Source: Saussurea involucrata (Eukaryota > Streptophyta > Magnoliopsida > Asterales > Asteraceae). Taken from it: a stretch of 64,000 bases of DNA. Each line of letters opens with the position of its first letter. Position 1 is the first letter of the stretch. The stretch spans positions 15,130,301 to 15,194,300 of the forward strand of contig CM066325.1 of the NCBI GenBank assembly GCA_033807775.1, given 5' to 3'. Shown in pieces: positions 23,513 to 34,995 of the stretch. A program made the translations under genes and the position numbers. A model generated the notes under the pieces. That model ran no database searches, was not told the DNA's origin, and saw only the letters and a list, made by a program, of their open reading frames with translations.

Positions 23513-24927
23513 GGCCTTCCGTACCCCAGGGTTCAAACCTTTTGAACCCTCAGTGCCACATCAGCTCCACATCAGTTTTCCACTTTGAACCCTCTTCAAC
23601 CTTTTGAACCCTCTAATCCCGTACCCCAACCTTTTGAACCTTTTGAACCCTCATGCCACATCATCTAATTTTTTAATAAAAAATCATAACATTCATAAAA
23701 ATAAAAATAAAATTACAAAATAAAATTAAAAATTACAAAATAAAAATAAAATTACAAAATAAAAATAAAATTACAAAATAAAATTAAAAATTACAAAATA
23801 AAATTAAAAATTACAAAATATTAAAAATCTACTCGTCGTCGTTGTTGGGTAGTCGGATATGCCAAATATGTTCGACCAAAGAATGCGTGCCAGAACCATA
23901 GATCTTGGGAGGCCACCGCTTCTAGCATGATTGTCGGATGTTCATGATCACCTCTCATGAATTGACCTCGCCATGCGTTCGGACAATTTGCCCACGACCA
24001 ATGAGTACAGTCTATGCTGCCGAGCATGCCGGGAAATCCGTGTTTAGCTTCATGCTTGTGGTACAACTTCTGAATATCATCGTAAGTAGGCTTGCGTAAA
24101 TATTTTCCACCATAGAGTTCAATAATACCTGTGCAGAAAGTGTGCAGACAATCTCGTGACGTTTTCTCTCCCATCCTCAAGTACTCGTCAAGTGCGTCGG
24201 AAGCTACTCCATACGCCAATTGTCGAACAGCGGATACACACTTTTGTATCGGAGAGAAACCTTGTAACCCGAGTCCGTCAATCCGTTGTGTAAAATACGG
24301 ATACACTCCCGATAAATCTTGAACTATCCGTTCGAATAGTTGCCTGCTCATCCTAAACCGCCGTCTAAACAAATACGAAGTATACACCGGGTTTTCGCCA
24401 AAGTAGTCCTGCAAAAGCCGGTCGTTAGCATCTACCCGACCTCTTTCTATGTTCCCGGACCTCGGTCTTCTTGACGATGAGGCTACAGCTTGTTGCAACA
24501 AATCTGCATAACGATTTAATAGTTGACCGAATTCCTCGTCGGTGTCAATGGATGATGAAGAACCGGACGATGAAACGGGTGGCGAATCCATAAAGTTTAT
24601 ATCGGATTGAAAGAAATGAAAGAAAATATTTAAGGATTGAGATGAGTGTTTAAATTTTGGTGTGAAAAATGAATGAGATTTGAGGATGATTTATAGGGTT
24701 TAAATTGGAAAATAAAAAATTGATAAAAAAAAATATGGCCGTTTGAATTATAGCCGTTTGAATTAAAAAATTATAAAAAAAAAAAATAAACTCGTCGGGT
24801 ATGCGGGCTGGGGAACCCGAGCCCCTTACCCGCCACCCGTACCCGCGTGAACCCGCCGAAGTCGTACCCAGAGCCCGCCAACCCGCCCTCCGAACCCGGG
24901 CCCGAAGCCGCTGGGCTACGGATGGCC
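23513..24927 (-). mobile_element. PIF/Harbinger element A (inner), TSD TAA
   Basis: Ends GGCCTTCCGTACCCCAG at 23513 and CTGGGCTACGGATGGCC at 24927 are inverted repeats, flanked by TAA (23510-23512, 24928-24930). The 1415-bp element carries a shortened transposase on the - strand. Its upstream part (24600-24900) resembles that of element B ('agccgtttgaat', GC-rich terminal part), so the two are relatives. Confidence 0.85.
23821..24591 (-). pseudogene. Harbinger (HARBI1/Plant_tran-type) transposase, C-terminally deleted
   Basis: A 256-codon frame from ATG 24591. The N terminus is Ser-rich; the middle has the family pattern RRRFRMSRQLFERIV and, later, GSIDCTHWSWANCPNAWRGQ, then DHEHPTIMLEAVASQDLWFW and HAFFG. 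The Asp of SIDCTHW is the first catalytic residue of the DDE nuclease. After FFG the family continues with a GSNNDINVL-type block holding later catalytic residues. Here the frame jumps to an unrelated 17-residue tail and stops. About 150 residues of the usual ~400 are missing, consistent with an internal deletion joining the coding region to its 3' flank. It cannot be catalytically complete. Confidence 0.85.
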
Positions 24928-25267
24928 TAAACACCCTCAACGCATAACTAAAAACTCTCAACGCCACATCAGCGCCACATCAGCTAAGCCCTCAAGCCCT
25001 AAACACCCCCAGCGCATAACTAAAAGCCCTCAAGCTCTCAATGCCACATCAGCGCCACATCATTTTTTTTAATTCTTTTATTTATACATTTAATTATTTA
25101 ACAAAATAAAAATATTTATATATTTTTGAATTAATAAAAATAAGATAAATAATAAAAATAAAAATTCATATAATTCATTAAAAATAAAAATTACAAAATA
25201 CAAAACACTACCAATTATGAAATTTTTTAATTTGCTCTTTTCTCTTTAAAGTAACCCTCAAAACGTC

Positions 25268-25930
25268 TCACGTAAGGTGATCATGCGAGGTCATGAAAAA
25301 CTCGAAGTCTTTCTCAAATCGTTTTGAGCGTTCGATTTCGAGTTCTTGTTCCAACCTATCTCGTTCGAGTTTTGAGCGTTCGATTTCGAGATCGAGTTTT
25401 TTCATTTTGTATTTCATTGTATCATCAATCTTGTCGTTGAACGTCGTCAACAACTGAGTAACACTTTCGTTCGTATTTGACCCGGACGTATTACTCGTTG
25501 ATGTTTTTTTTGCCTTGTTTCTCCCGATGGGTCGTTGAAGTTGCTCGATGGAGTTGTCGTCATCGTCATCATTGGTACGTTTTGAACCCCGCGATGAAGT
25601 TGTCGTCATCGTTGGAACGACTCCCCATTTTGGACATTTTTTAGGACTTCCCAAGCTTGTTCTTTAGAGAAAGCAAACCCTTGTTGTGCTTGGTACCGTT
25701 CGTGTGCCACTCGTGAAATGTCGGCATCACTCATTCCGCTTGATCTATTATTGACCAAGTTGTTGTAGATGCCGCCAAAAAGAGCAATTTTTTTATTCAG
25801 GTCGTTGAACTTGGTGTTGAGTTGATGAGTTGTTCTATAATTGGCGCGACCCATCAAACTATAGAACACTTCCCCGATTCGGGTCCAAAAACTTCTACAT
25901 TTATGTAAATTCAAGTATAAGAATATTAAC

Positions 25931-26007
<77 letters not shown>

Positions 26008-26529
26008 TAACAATAAAAATATTACCATGGGTTTGTGCGTTACCGATAACGGGGTCCTCCGAAACGTCAACCCACCTCGACACTAACGCGAGTTCCTCCT
26101 CGTTAGTCCACATCTGTTTGGGGGCTCTATTTCATATTGTTTGTTTTTTCCTTTTCTCGATGGTCTCGGGTTTGATGATTGTGTGTAGATGGATTGTGGT
26201 GTGTGCGGGCTAGTATGTTGGGTTTCCGGAACAATGTCGTCGGCGAGATTGATTGCGGGTGAAGGAATATTGTAGTTGGCCGGAGTAAAACCTTGTTCAA
26301 TCAAACCGGGACGTGTAAATTGGTAAGGAAATTGTTGGTGAAATTGTTGGGGAAATTGTTGCGGATTTTGTGGCGGATTTTGTTGCGACCATTGTGGCGG
26401 AATTTGTTGCGACCATTGCGGACGATAACCTTGTTGTGTAAACGCTTGGAAACCAAGCTTCGGGTCTTCTTGCGGTTGTGGTGTATCCGGTCGATTACGA
26501 CGGGATGTAGGTGTTTTGTTTGGATTCAT
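25268..26529 (-). pseudogene. Harbinger ORF1, Myb/SANT-like accessory protein (copy B), frameshifted
   Basis: ATG at 26529 begins a Gln/Pro-rich N terminus, followed by a trihelix/SANT-like segment (MWTNEEELALVSRWVDVSED). An intron of about 131 bp (26025 down to 25895, GT...AG, filled with a TAA microsatellite) separates it from a second exon with FWTRIGEVF, a conserved middle and a C-terminal coiled coil of Glu/Arg/Lys repeats (LDLEIERSKLERDRLEQELE). Such proteins partner the Harbinger transposase in DNA binding and nuclear import. Compared with the copy at 28851, this one lacks one T near 26128 and one near 25640, each in a T-run, and is thereby broken twice. Confidence 0.85.
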
Positions 26530-26878
26530 GATGAAATTTGAGAGAGTTTGAGAAAATTTGAGAGAGTTTGAGAGAGTTTGAGAGATTGTTGGTGTGAAAA
26601 AATAAGAGGTTGAGGGTTAATATATATAGTGTGATTAAATTGAAAAAAAATAAAAAAAAAATTAAATAAAAAGTAGCCGTTGAAAGAGAGCCGTTTGAAT
26701 AAAAAATTTAAAAAAATAAATAAATAAACAAAACACCATCGGGTTCCTCGGGTTTTCAAACCCGCACCCCGAGCCCGAGCCCGAGCCCCAAGCCCGCGTG
26801 CCCCGCACCGCTGCCTGCAGGAGCCCACAGACGAGCCCTAGCCCGAGCCCGAGGCGGTGCGGAAGGCCTTAGTACTTA

Positions 26879-28082
26879 CGCTATGTTTGGCAAACTAGCT
26901 GATAAGCTAGCTGTTGACTTATAAGCTAGCTGGTAGCTGATAAGCTAGCTGATGAAAAGTCACGTTTGGCAAAACTAGCTTATAAGCGTGTAAAATGACT
27001 AAAAATGACATATTAAAAAAATAGTAAATAAATAATAATTATATAATTGAAGGTATATTTGAAAAAAAAAAGTAAAATGCAAAAAAAGCTCCCCATACGC
27101 TACATAGTAGGGGTGGCAAAAAGTGACCCAACCCGCGAACCCAACCCGAACCCAACCCAATAGTAGCAGGTTGGGTTGAGATTTTCAACCCATTCAAGTT
27201 AAATGGGTCAACCCGCCCAACCCAATTAATAAATGGGTTGGGTTGGGTTGAAATTTTCGACCTGATTTCAACCCTTTTACAACCTGATTTCAACTCATTT
27301 AATTTACAATCTGTGTTTAACCCATTTACAACCTGTTTTCAACCCATTTACAACCTGTTTTTAACCCATTTACAACGTGATTTAATTTTTTATCATTATT
27401 TAATTATATATAATAATTAAAAAGTTAATAAAAAAACTAAATATGATTCCACTAAAGTCTAAACTGAACTCCTTTGGTCCTTCCATTTCAATATTCCATC
27501 GTTCAAACTTTTGAAGTCTAAACTCTCTAAACCTTAGCCGACACTTCCTTATAGTTCCAACCAAGAGATCGATGGCGGCCCAAGAAACTTATTTGTTTGA
27601 CTTTATGGTTATGTTATTGAAACTTTCAACAATTTGTTTCACTTATGGTTGTGTTTTATTGAAACTTTGAACAATTTATTTGATTTTGTGGTTGTGACTT
27701 GTGTATTTGTCATAGAATTATGTTTTAGTTCTTTTTTATTTTATTTAAAGTTTTAAAATTAAGTGGGTCAACCCATGTTCAACCCATTTATTAAAAAGAT
27801 TGGGTTGAGAAAATCATAAAAAGGCCAACCCGCTACCAACCCATTTAAGTACCAGGTTGGGTTGAGTTGAAAATCTCAACCCATTTACTTAAACAGGTTG
27901 AGTTGGGTTGAGGTTTTCAACCCAATTAATAAATGGGTTGAACCCGAACCCAACCCAACCCGACCTATTTACACCCCTACTACATAGACTAGCGTTTTGA
28001 TAATCTAGCTTATAAGCTAGCTTATGGTCATCCAAACATGTACCTAGCTTATAAGCTAGCTTTTTTTTTGCCAAACAATGCC
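26879..28082. mobile_element. Tourist-like element 1, TSD TTA, carrying a hAT insertion
   Basis: Left end CGCTATGTTTGGCAAACTAG and right end TTGCCAAACAATGCC are imperfect inverted repeats, flanked by TTA (26876-26878, 28083-28085). Repeated AGCTTATAAGCTAGCT palindromes fill both ends. The hAT-like element at 27108-27979 sits inside. Without it the element would be about 320 bp, close to the uninterrupted copy at 41414. Confidence 0.85.
27108..27979. mobile_element. hAT-like MITE with AACCCG-rich interior, second copy
   Basis: Ends TAGGGGTG and CACCCCTA with an 8-bp duplication CTACATAG (27100-27107, 27980-27987). It shares ends and (A)ACCCAACCCG interior with 14558-15266, but the central AT-rich part differs. 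No transposase. Confidence 0.9.
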
Positions 28083-28190
28083 TTAAAGTATAGTAATCTT
28101 GAAATGTTGAAAAAACGTTTTTAGAAAAACCGTCTCTTGAAAAAAACCGTTTTACAATTTTTATAAAGTAGTATAGATATAAGTTTATAT

Positions 28191-28457
28191 GAGTATCTTC
28201 AACAACTCATTTAAAACGAAAAAAAAAATCTTTAAAAAGAATTACCTTCATCTCCAACTGATTTTCTATTTCGAATTTAATTGGTAGAATGAATAAAAAA
28301 ATTATTTCTCATATGCAATCATTTTTGGAAATACTCCAAATTGGATATTTTCATCATCTCTCACGTTTCTTTCTCCATTTTAAAGAATGTTTTGAAAAAT
28401 TTGTTGGAGCAAAAAATACTCAAAATCTCTAATTTAGAAAAGTTGTTGAAGATGTTC
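28191..28457. mobile_element. MITE with GAGTATCTTCAACAAC ends, copy 1
   Basis: GAGTATCTTCAACAACT at the left is inverted as AGTTGTTGAAGATGTTC at the right. The interior ('aatttaattggtagaatg', 'tctctcacgtttctttctcc') matches the copy at 33093-33431. Non-coding. Confidence 0.75.
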
Positions 28458-28520
28458 TATCATCAACAATCATCATATTTATTTATCATTATATATTCAT
28501 CGTAAAGTTTACAAGTGTCA

Positions 28521-30366
28521 GGCCATCCTCAGCGCATAACTAAAAGCCCTCAGCGCCACATCAGCTAAGCCCTCAAGCCCTAAAGACCCCCAGCGCATAA
28601 CTAAAAGCCCTCTTGCCACCTCATTTTTTTAATTCTTTTATTTATACATTTAATTATTTAACAAAATAAAAATATTTATATATTTTTTAATAAATAAAAA
28701 TAAGATAAATAATAAAAATAAAAATTCATATCATTAATTAAAAATAAAAATTACAAAATACAAAACACTACCAATTATGAAAATTTTTAATTTGCTCTTT
28801 TCTCTTTAAAGTAACCCTCAAAACGTCTCCCGTAAGGTGATCATGCGAGGTCATGAAAAAAACTCGAAGTCTTTCTCAAATCGTTTTGAGCGTTCGATTT
28901 CGAATTCTTGTTCCAACCTATCTCGTTCGATTTCGAGATCGAGTTTTTTCATTTTGTATTCCATTGTATCATCAATCTTGTCGTTGAACGTCGTCAACAA
29001 CTGAGTAACACTTTCGTTCGTATTCGACCCGGACGTATTACTCGTTGATGTTTTTTTTGCCTTGTTTCTCCCGATGGGTCGTTGAAGTTGCTCGATGAAG
29101 TTGTCGTCATCGTCATCATCGGAAGATTTGGTACGTTTTGAACCCCGCGATGAAGTTGTCGTCATCGTTGGAACGGCTCCCCATTTTGGACATTTTTTTA
29201 GGACTTCCCAAGCTTGTTTTTTAGAGAAAGCAAACCCTTGTTGTGCTTGGTACCGTTCGTGTGCCACTCGTGAAATGTCGGCATTACTCATTCCGCTTGA
29301 TCTATTATTGACCAAGTTGTTGTAGATGCCGCCAAAAAGAGCAATTTTTTTTATTGAGGTCGTTGAACTTGGTGTTGAGTTGATGAGTTGTTCTATAATT
29401 TTCGCGACCCATCGAACTAAAGAACACTTCCCCGATTCGGGTCCAAAAACTATCTACATTTATGTAAATTCAAGTATAAGAATATTAACAAGAATAATAA
29501 TAATAATAATAATATTAATAATAACAATAATAATAATAATAAAAATAAAAATATTACCATGGGTTTGTGCGTTACCGATAACGGGGTCCTCCGAAACGTC
29601 AACCCACGCCGACACTAACGCGAGTTCCTCATCTTTAGTCCACATCTGTTTGGGGGCTCTATTTTCATATTGTTTGTTTTTTCCTTTTCTCGATGGTTGA
29701 GGGTTTGATGGTTGTGTGTAGATGGATTGTGGTGTGTGCGGGCTAGAATGTTGGGTTTCCGGAACAATGTCGTCGGCGAGATTGATGAAGGGTGAAGGAG
29801 GATTGAAGTTGGTCGGAGTAAAACCTTGTTCAATCATACCAGAACGTGTAAGTTGGTAAGGAATTTGTTGCGGATGGCCTAATGAGTTGTAAAAATATTG
29901 TGGCGGATTTTGTTGCGACTATTGTGGCGGAATTTGTTGCGAAATTTGTGGCGGAATTTGTTGCGAAAATTGCGGACGATAACCTGGTTGTGTAAACGCT
30001 TGGAAACCAAGCTCCGGGTCTTCTTGCGGTTGCGGTGTATCTGGTCGGTTACGACGGGATCTAGGTGTTTTGTTTGGACTCATGATGAAATTTGAGAGAA
30101 TTTGAGAGATTGTTGGTGTGAAAAAATAAGAGGTTGAGGGTTAATATATATAGTGTGATTAAATTGAAATTTTTTTTTTATAAAAGTAGCCGTTTGTAAG
30201 AATTTATTTTGAAGATTAAAAAAACAAAAAACAAATAGCCGTTGGAGATGCTCGGGTTCCTCGGGTTTGAAAGCCCGGAGGCCGAGCCCGCAGCCGAAGC
30301 CCGAGCCACCCCCACCACTACCCGAGGGAGCCCGCAGCGAGCCCGTGGCCGAGCCCGCGGATGGCC
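28521..30366 (-). mobile_element. PIF/Harbinger element C, TSD TCA
   Basis: Ends GGCCATCC and GGATGGCC with flanking TCA (28518-28520, 30367-30369). It is closely similar to element B over the left end, the Myb/SANT-like gene and the right end, but lacks any transposase. It is therefore a non-autonomous sibling. Confidence 0.88.
28851..30083 (-). pseudogene. Harbinger ORF1, Myb/SANT-like accessory protein (copy C), broken
   Basis: ATG at 30083. Exon 1 (29558-30083) holds the Gln/Pro-rich region and the SANT-like segment (MWTKDEELALVSAWVDVSED); an intron of about 104 bp follows (29454-29557, TAA-repeat-rich); exon 2 carries FWTRIGEVF and the Glu/Arg/Lys coiled coil. Relative to copy B it has an extra T near 29348, shifting frame, and an in-frame stop in the Gln-rich part near 29921 (CAA TAG). 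It keeps the two bases that copy B lost, so the copies broke independently. Confidence 0.82.
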
Positions 30367-30369
30367 TCA

Positions 30370-30699
30370 CAACGGATGTAGATTTACCCCCCCCCCTCTT
30401 TTCTTACCCCCTTTACATATAAATGACGTTTACAAGGTTGAGATCTGTCTACTTACGAATATCAGTTTAAAATTGGACCATTTGTAATGCTAAACTAAGT
30501 ATGTGGCGTAGCCTCGTGATGAGTGTACTTGTTTACCGTCCACGTATATTCCAAACATTTCACTACACATATACATGTTCAAATAGCGCATTGGCTCCTA
30601 AACATGTAATACATGTTGAAACATTAAATATGGTTGCAATAATAAAAACATGGAAATCTGGCTGGTAGTTTTGTAATGATTCGTTCAAGGTGTGACTAA
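30370..30699. other. Non-coding stretch, no gene seen
   Basis: Begins with a C-run near 30390 and otherwise shows AT-rich sequence with no frame or repeat of note. Confidence 0.4.
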
Positions 30700-32337
30700 G
30701 GCTATGTTTGGCAAACTAGCTGATGAAAAATTCATGTTTGACAAAAGTAGCTTATAAGCATGTAAAATGACCAAAAAGAGCATTTTTAAATAATTATCAA
30801 TTACAAATTTAATTATGTAATTAAAACAAATTTATAACAATATAATATGTTAATTAATACAACAAATGTAATAAAGAAAAATTAAATAATATAATATGTT
30901 AATTTAAAGAAATTTAAAATTTATTATTACATATATACTATAAATTTTGAATTTGTTAAAACAAGTTTTAGAAAAAATATATATTAACTTATGATTTTAA
31001 ATAACCGTTACATACAATATGAAAATAATCAAATAATAATTAAAAAAAATACTAATTGATAATTAAAATATATTCATTAATATTAAAAAACAAATAAAAA
31101 TAAATTATATGATTAACAATAATACGAAATAATTAAAATTTAATTTAATAAGTTTCAGTTAATATTAATTAATTATAATTTAGTTTAAAAAATTAATATT
31201 TATTAATAATAATAGTTAGTAAATAATAATAAGGGGCAATATTGAAATATTCACAAAAAGCTATTGAAACGCTATTCCAAATAGCGTTTCAAAAAGCTAG
31301 CTTATGGTCATCCAAACATGTACACAAAAAAAAGTTAGGGTTTCGAGAGAGAAAGTGAGAGAGAGAGAGCTGCCGCCGCCGCCTGCCGCTGCTGCTGCTA
31401 CGCCGACTGCCGCTGCCGCTGCTGCTGCTACGTTTCCGCTGTTGCCGCCGCTGCTGCCGTTGGGACTCTCTCTCCTTGTCTCTCTCAGATCTCAAAATTA
31501 AACCCACCTCCGGTGAGTTCTCCAACATCAACGTGCTTCGGTTTATAGAAGTTTCAACTTCTAAATCCCCGTGTGGCTTTAAATCCCTCTGTGGCTCTCA
31601 TATCTGAGAAGAAGCCGTTCAGCTACACTCCGACGACCATAACGACGTTTATCGGTGATACAATGGAAGATCTCCCGACCATCGCCTCCAAACTCCACGA
31701 CTTTTACGACGACGCCTATGGTGAAATTGTCAAAGCCTCTGGAGAGTACATGGTAACGTTAAGGGTAGCAAAAATGTGGAAATACCGGAAACGTTGGAAA
31801 TTCCGATACCCCTACAACCAAAGTAAGAAAAATAATTTCATTTCGGTTACTTGGCAAGATCAGCAGATAGGAAAATCAAGAAAGTAAAGTGGACCATATC
31901 CACTTTCAAAAAGAAGGAAATCGTCAAAGAAAGGTGGCACCTTCCCACTGTTTTTCCTTACCTTCAGGCTGTGATTTTGCAAAAAAGAGGATGAATCAAT
32001 TCGTTGATCGCCTCCAGTTGGAACTGCAGGGGCCTTGCCTTTCCTCGGGAAGTTCAGGTTCGTCGGGAGATTATCTCGATCCATGCGGTGGATAGACAAG
32101 CTAACGAAGCGGCTCACTTGACTACGAGACACTTTCGTTTTTTATCTTGTCCGAAATATTACGGTGTTTTCAGTCTTTCATTTCGTTTTGTATTAATGTT
32201 TTCTGTAACGGTCGAAAGTTTAATGATAGGATTGTTCTCCTGATCGGGTGATGGCTTGGCCGAAGCACGATCGTGATGCAATCATTTCTTTAAAAAAAGT
32301 TAGCTTATAAGCTAATTTTTTTTTGCCAAACAATGCC
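30700..32337. mobile_element. Tourist-like element 2, TSD TAA, carrying a LINE insertion
   Basis: Left end GGCTATGTTTGGCAAACTAG and right end TTTTGCCAAACAATGCC, flanked by TAA (30697-30699, 32338-32340). The interior is very AT-rich and longer than in the copies at 26879 and 41414. The segment 31339-32291 is foreign to it. Confidence 0.85.
31339..32291 (+). pseudogene. Internally deleted LINE retrotransposon copy
   Basis: This 953-bp segment is flanked by the 12-bp duplication AAAAAAAGTTAG (31327-31338, 32292-32303), typical of LINE insertion. It opens with a GA-rich leader and CCG/CTG repeats and then has a 75-codon frame from ATG 31663 that I do not recognise. Next, in the frame beginning at 32004, is SSWNCRGLAFPREVQ, matching the start of the plant LINE endonuclease (the SWNCRGLG motif). 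This is followed almost at once by IHAVDRQANEAAH, matching the end of the LINE-associated RNase H. More than a thousand residues normally lie between these, so endonuclease, reverse transcriptase and most of RNase H are missing. Confidence 0.7.
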
Positions 32338-32539
32338 TAAAACGTGAAGTATAGAACTTTTGTGGCTACAACTAAGAAGAATCAAAATGAGGGAATTTGA
32401 CTGGTTATTAAGGAAACTCCAAGGGCACCCGACTAATTGTTGAGGGGTCTTTTTGCAATTAATAAGTTTAATACCTCATGGATCACAAACAAATTATCAA
32501 ATATTTGATTTTATGGTGATCTTTTTAGATATAAGTTTA

Positions 32540-33089
32540 CTAGTCTTTGCCTCGTCCGTTGCGCGACAATCGAATTTGTGTTTTAAGTTAATTATTGGCA
32601 TGCTAGTTACTCATTTATTATATGTATAGATTTTTGGGATTACTATACACGATGGAGATTTTTTCGAATTTATTATAAGTATGGATATGTACGTATGTAT
32701 CAAAAAATATTCAATATTGGGCTTATTTCGAAGGTATTGATGAAACGATTACAATGGTATAATTTGTAAAAAATAAAAATGTTTTTTTAATGCATTTTAA
32801 TTCATATACATTATTTATGTTTATATGATAAGAGTCTAAAATGAAAAATAAAAAAAGTAATGGATTAAAAGTAAACTACATATGTAATTATAAGGGTAGT
32901 AAATGTAAGATATATATATATATTAAAATTTTAATTAAGGAGAGATTTAAGGAGGAGTGAATGTGAGTGTGTTAATTGAACCTATAATGTAAAGGCGTCC
33001 AGATACATGCTTAGGCGGGAAAACAATAAAGCCGGCTCACCAGACGACGACACGTGTCAATATAGTTACTTATTTATTATATGTATAGA
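32540..33089 (-). mobile_element. Small non-autonomous Helitron
   Basis: On the - strand the element starts TCTATACATATAATAAATAA at 33089 after an A, contains TTGACACGTGTCGTCG and ends at 32540 with a hairpin-prone region (GTCGCGCAACGGACGA) followed by GACTAG and a T. TC start, CTAG end and A/T flanks fit Helitron insertion. A second copy of the 5' end lies inside at about 32635, so the element may have formed by end duplication. No helicase is encoded. Confidence 0.7.
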
Positions 33090-33092
33090 TAC

Positions 33093-33431
33093 GAGCATCT
33101 TCAATACTTTTTTAAAATAAAAGAGTTCAAATCTTTAAAGCGAGTTATTTTCATCTCGAATAGAGTTTTTTGTTTTAAAGATTATACAATTAACTATATT
33201 AATAAAATATTAATTTTCTTTTATAAACATTTAATTCAAAGCAATTTAATTGGTAGAATGCATAAAAAATAATTTATTTCTCCTATGTAATTATTTTTGG
33301 AGATATCTTCAAATTTAGAGATTTTTATAATATCTCCGTACTTCTCCATTTTTTATAAGGTTTTGAAGAATTTGTTGAATCAAAAAATACCCAAAATCTC
33401 TATTTTAGAAAAAAAGTTGTTGAAGATGTTC
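33093..33431. mobile_element. MITE with GAGCATCTTCAA ends, copy 2
   Basis: GAGCATCTTCAA at 33093 is inverted as TTGAAGATGTTC ending at 33431. It is colinear with 28191-28457 but about 70 bp longer. It begins four bases after the Helitron ends. The 60-70-codon frames across it are chance. Confidence 0.7.
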
Positions 33432-34403
33432 TATCATAAACAATCATCATATTTATTTACATTATATATTCATCGTAAAATTTACAAAGTAAGACACGTG
33501 ATTCTAAACTATTGAGTGACTAATTTATTAACACTGGAAGAGAGAAGAAATTAATTTATTTTTCAGATCTGAAGAGCTATGATAGTTTTCAGATTGTGAT
33601 TCCAAATTTACTTATGAAACTTTCACATGAGGGTCAAGGTTATTACATATATAATTTGATGTCATGTCCGAAGACTTCGTTTGTTCATTATATTTTAAAT
33701 GTTTGGATGATGACTTGTTTGAGCTATATCCGATGAATGATACTTTATCGGATATACTCTTTTTGAGGCAAAATATAAAAATAGGTCTCAAAATATACTT
33801 AATCTGTTTTGTTTACAAATACGATAGTTAATACTAACAATTACATAGTAAATTATCAAGAAACTGTTAATAAAATTTTGGTCGCTGACACCAAAATGAA
33901 GAGTTAGGGGCTGTTTGGTTGGTTTTTCATTAAGTCCTGTACGAATAAAGTTGTCTGTGTGGATTAATCTGTCTGTATAGATTGAAAATGTTTTTGTTTG
34001 AGAGGGTGTTTTCATAGATGAAATGATCATGTTTTTTAATTGGGAAGACTAGTTTGAACTTTGAACAAAACTTGGCTTTCTGCATAAATCTCCCTCCTAA
34101 AAGCTTAATAAATAACTCACTTTCTATATCTTTAAGCCACTATCAAACAGTCATGTATAACTGACTGAATAAGCTATGAGTCCCATTAAGCTCCTTAAGC
34201 TGCTAACAAACATACCCTTAATGTATAATCAATATACATGTTATAATCAACTTCTAATGCATATTGCACTGTATATTTTTATATACAAAACTTATACTTT
34301 ATAGAATTCCCAAACAACTTTTACACAAAAAGCAAACGCTTGATTCGAACATAGTTTTATAAATTTATGCTGATAATTAAATATATAAAATAACCGTTAA
34401 TAA
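33432..34403. other. Non-coding stretch, no gene seen
   Basis: AT-rich. An 80-codon - strand frame (33788-34030) overlaps 'aggggctgtttggttgg', which looks like one end of a decayed MITE; it has no recognisable domain. Confidence 0.4.
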
Positions 34404-34992
34404 GAGGGTGTTTGGGAGTGTGTTTGAAAAGAGCTTATTGACTTATTGGCTTCTCAAGAAGTCAATAAGTTAAAAATTGTATTTGGCAAATTCAAAAGTG
34501 CTTTTGAAAGTTCATTTTGATTTCACTACAAACGTGATTTCTGAGAAGTCATGAGGAGCTGACTTTTGAAGGAGAAAATGACTTCTTGGTTGCAAAATTA
34601 CATAAATAACCTCATGCTTAATAAATTTTTATTACATTTTTTTGATATAATAAATTTTATTATATTATATGTTTGTAAAAAAAATATTTGTTAAAAAAAA
34701 TATTTGTTAAAAAAAATATTTGTTGTCTAAAAATAACTTATTTGTTAAAAAAAATATTTGTTAAAAAAAATATTTTTTTTGTCTAAAAATAGGCATGTCA
34801 TTTTTGGTCATTTTACATGTATAAGCTAAGCCAAACACTTTTTAAAAAATCACTTATTGACTTATTGACTTTTTCTACCACAAAAGTTAATCCAAACACT
34901 TTTTTAAAAACTCCTTTTCTAAAAGCAATAAGTCAATAAGCACTTTTGACCAAAAGCACTTTTGGACTCAAAAAGCACTCCCAAACACCCTC
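34404..34992. mobile_element. Tourist-like MITE, TSD TAA
   Basis: Ends GAGGGTGTTTGGGAGTG and CACTCCCAAACACCCTC are perfect inverted repeats, flanked by TAA (34401-34403, 34993-34995). It is 589 bp, with subterminal 'gcttattgacttattg' repeats and a block of four 'ttaaaaaaaatatttg' units near 34690-34770. Non-coding. Confidence 0.9.
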
Positions 34993-34995
34993 TAA

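Larger units (their letters stand above)
23465..26868 (-). mobile_element. PIF/Harbinger element B (outer), TSD TTA
   Basis: Ends GGCCATCCGC at 23465 and GCGGAAGGCC at 26868 are inverted with one mismatch and flanked by TTA (23462-23464, 26869-26871). With the inner element removed, its left end reads straight through into 'acaccctcaacgcataac', matching the uninterrupted left end of the relative at 28521. It carries a Myb/SANT-type accessory gene on the - strand but no transposase of its own in the window. Confidence 0.85.

Noticed and set aside
25606..26213. Frames with long Leu or Ile runs on both strands
   Set aside because: They are translations of the TAA/ATT microsatellite in the intron of the Harbinger Myb/SANT gene.
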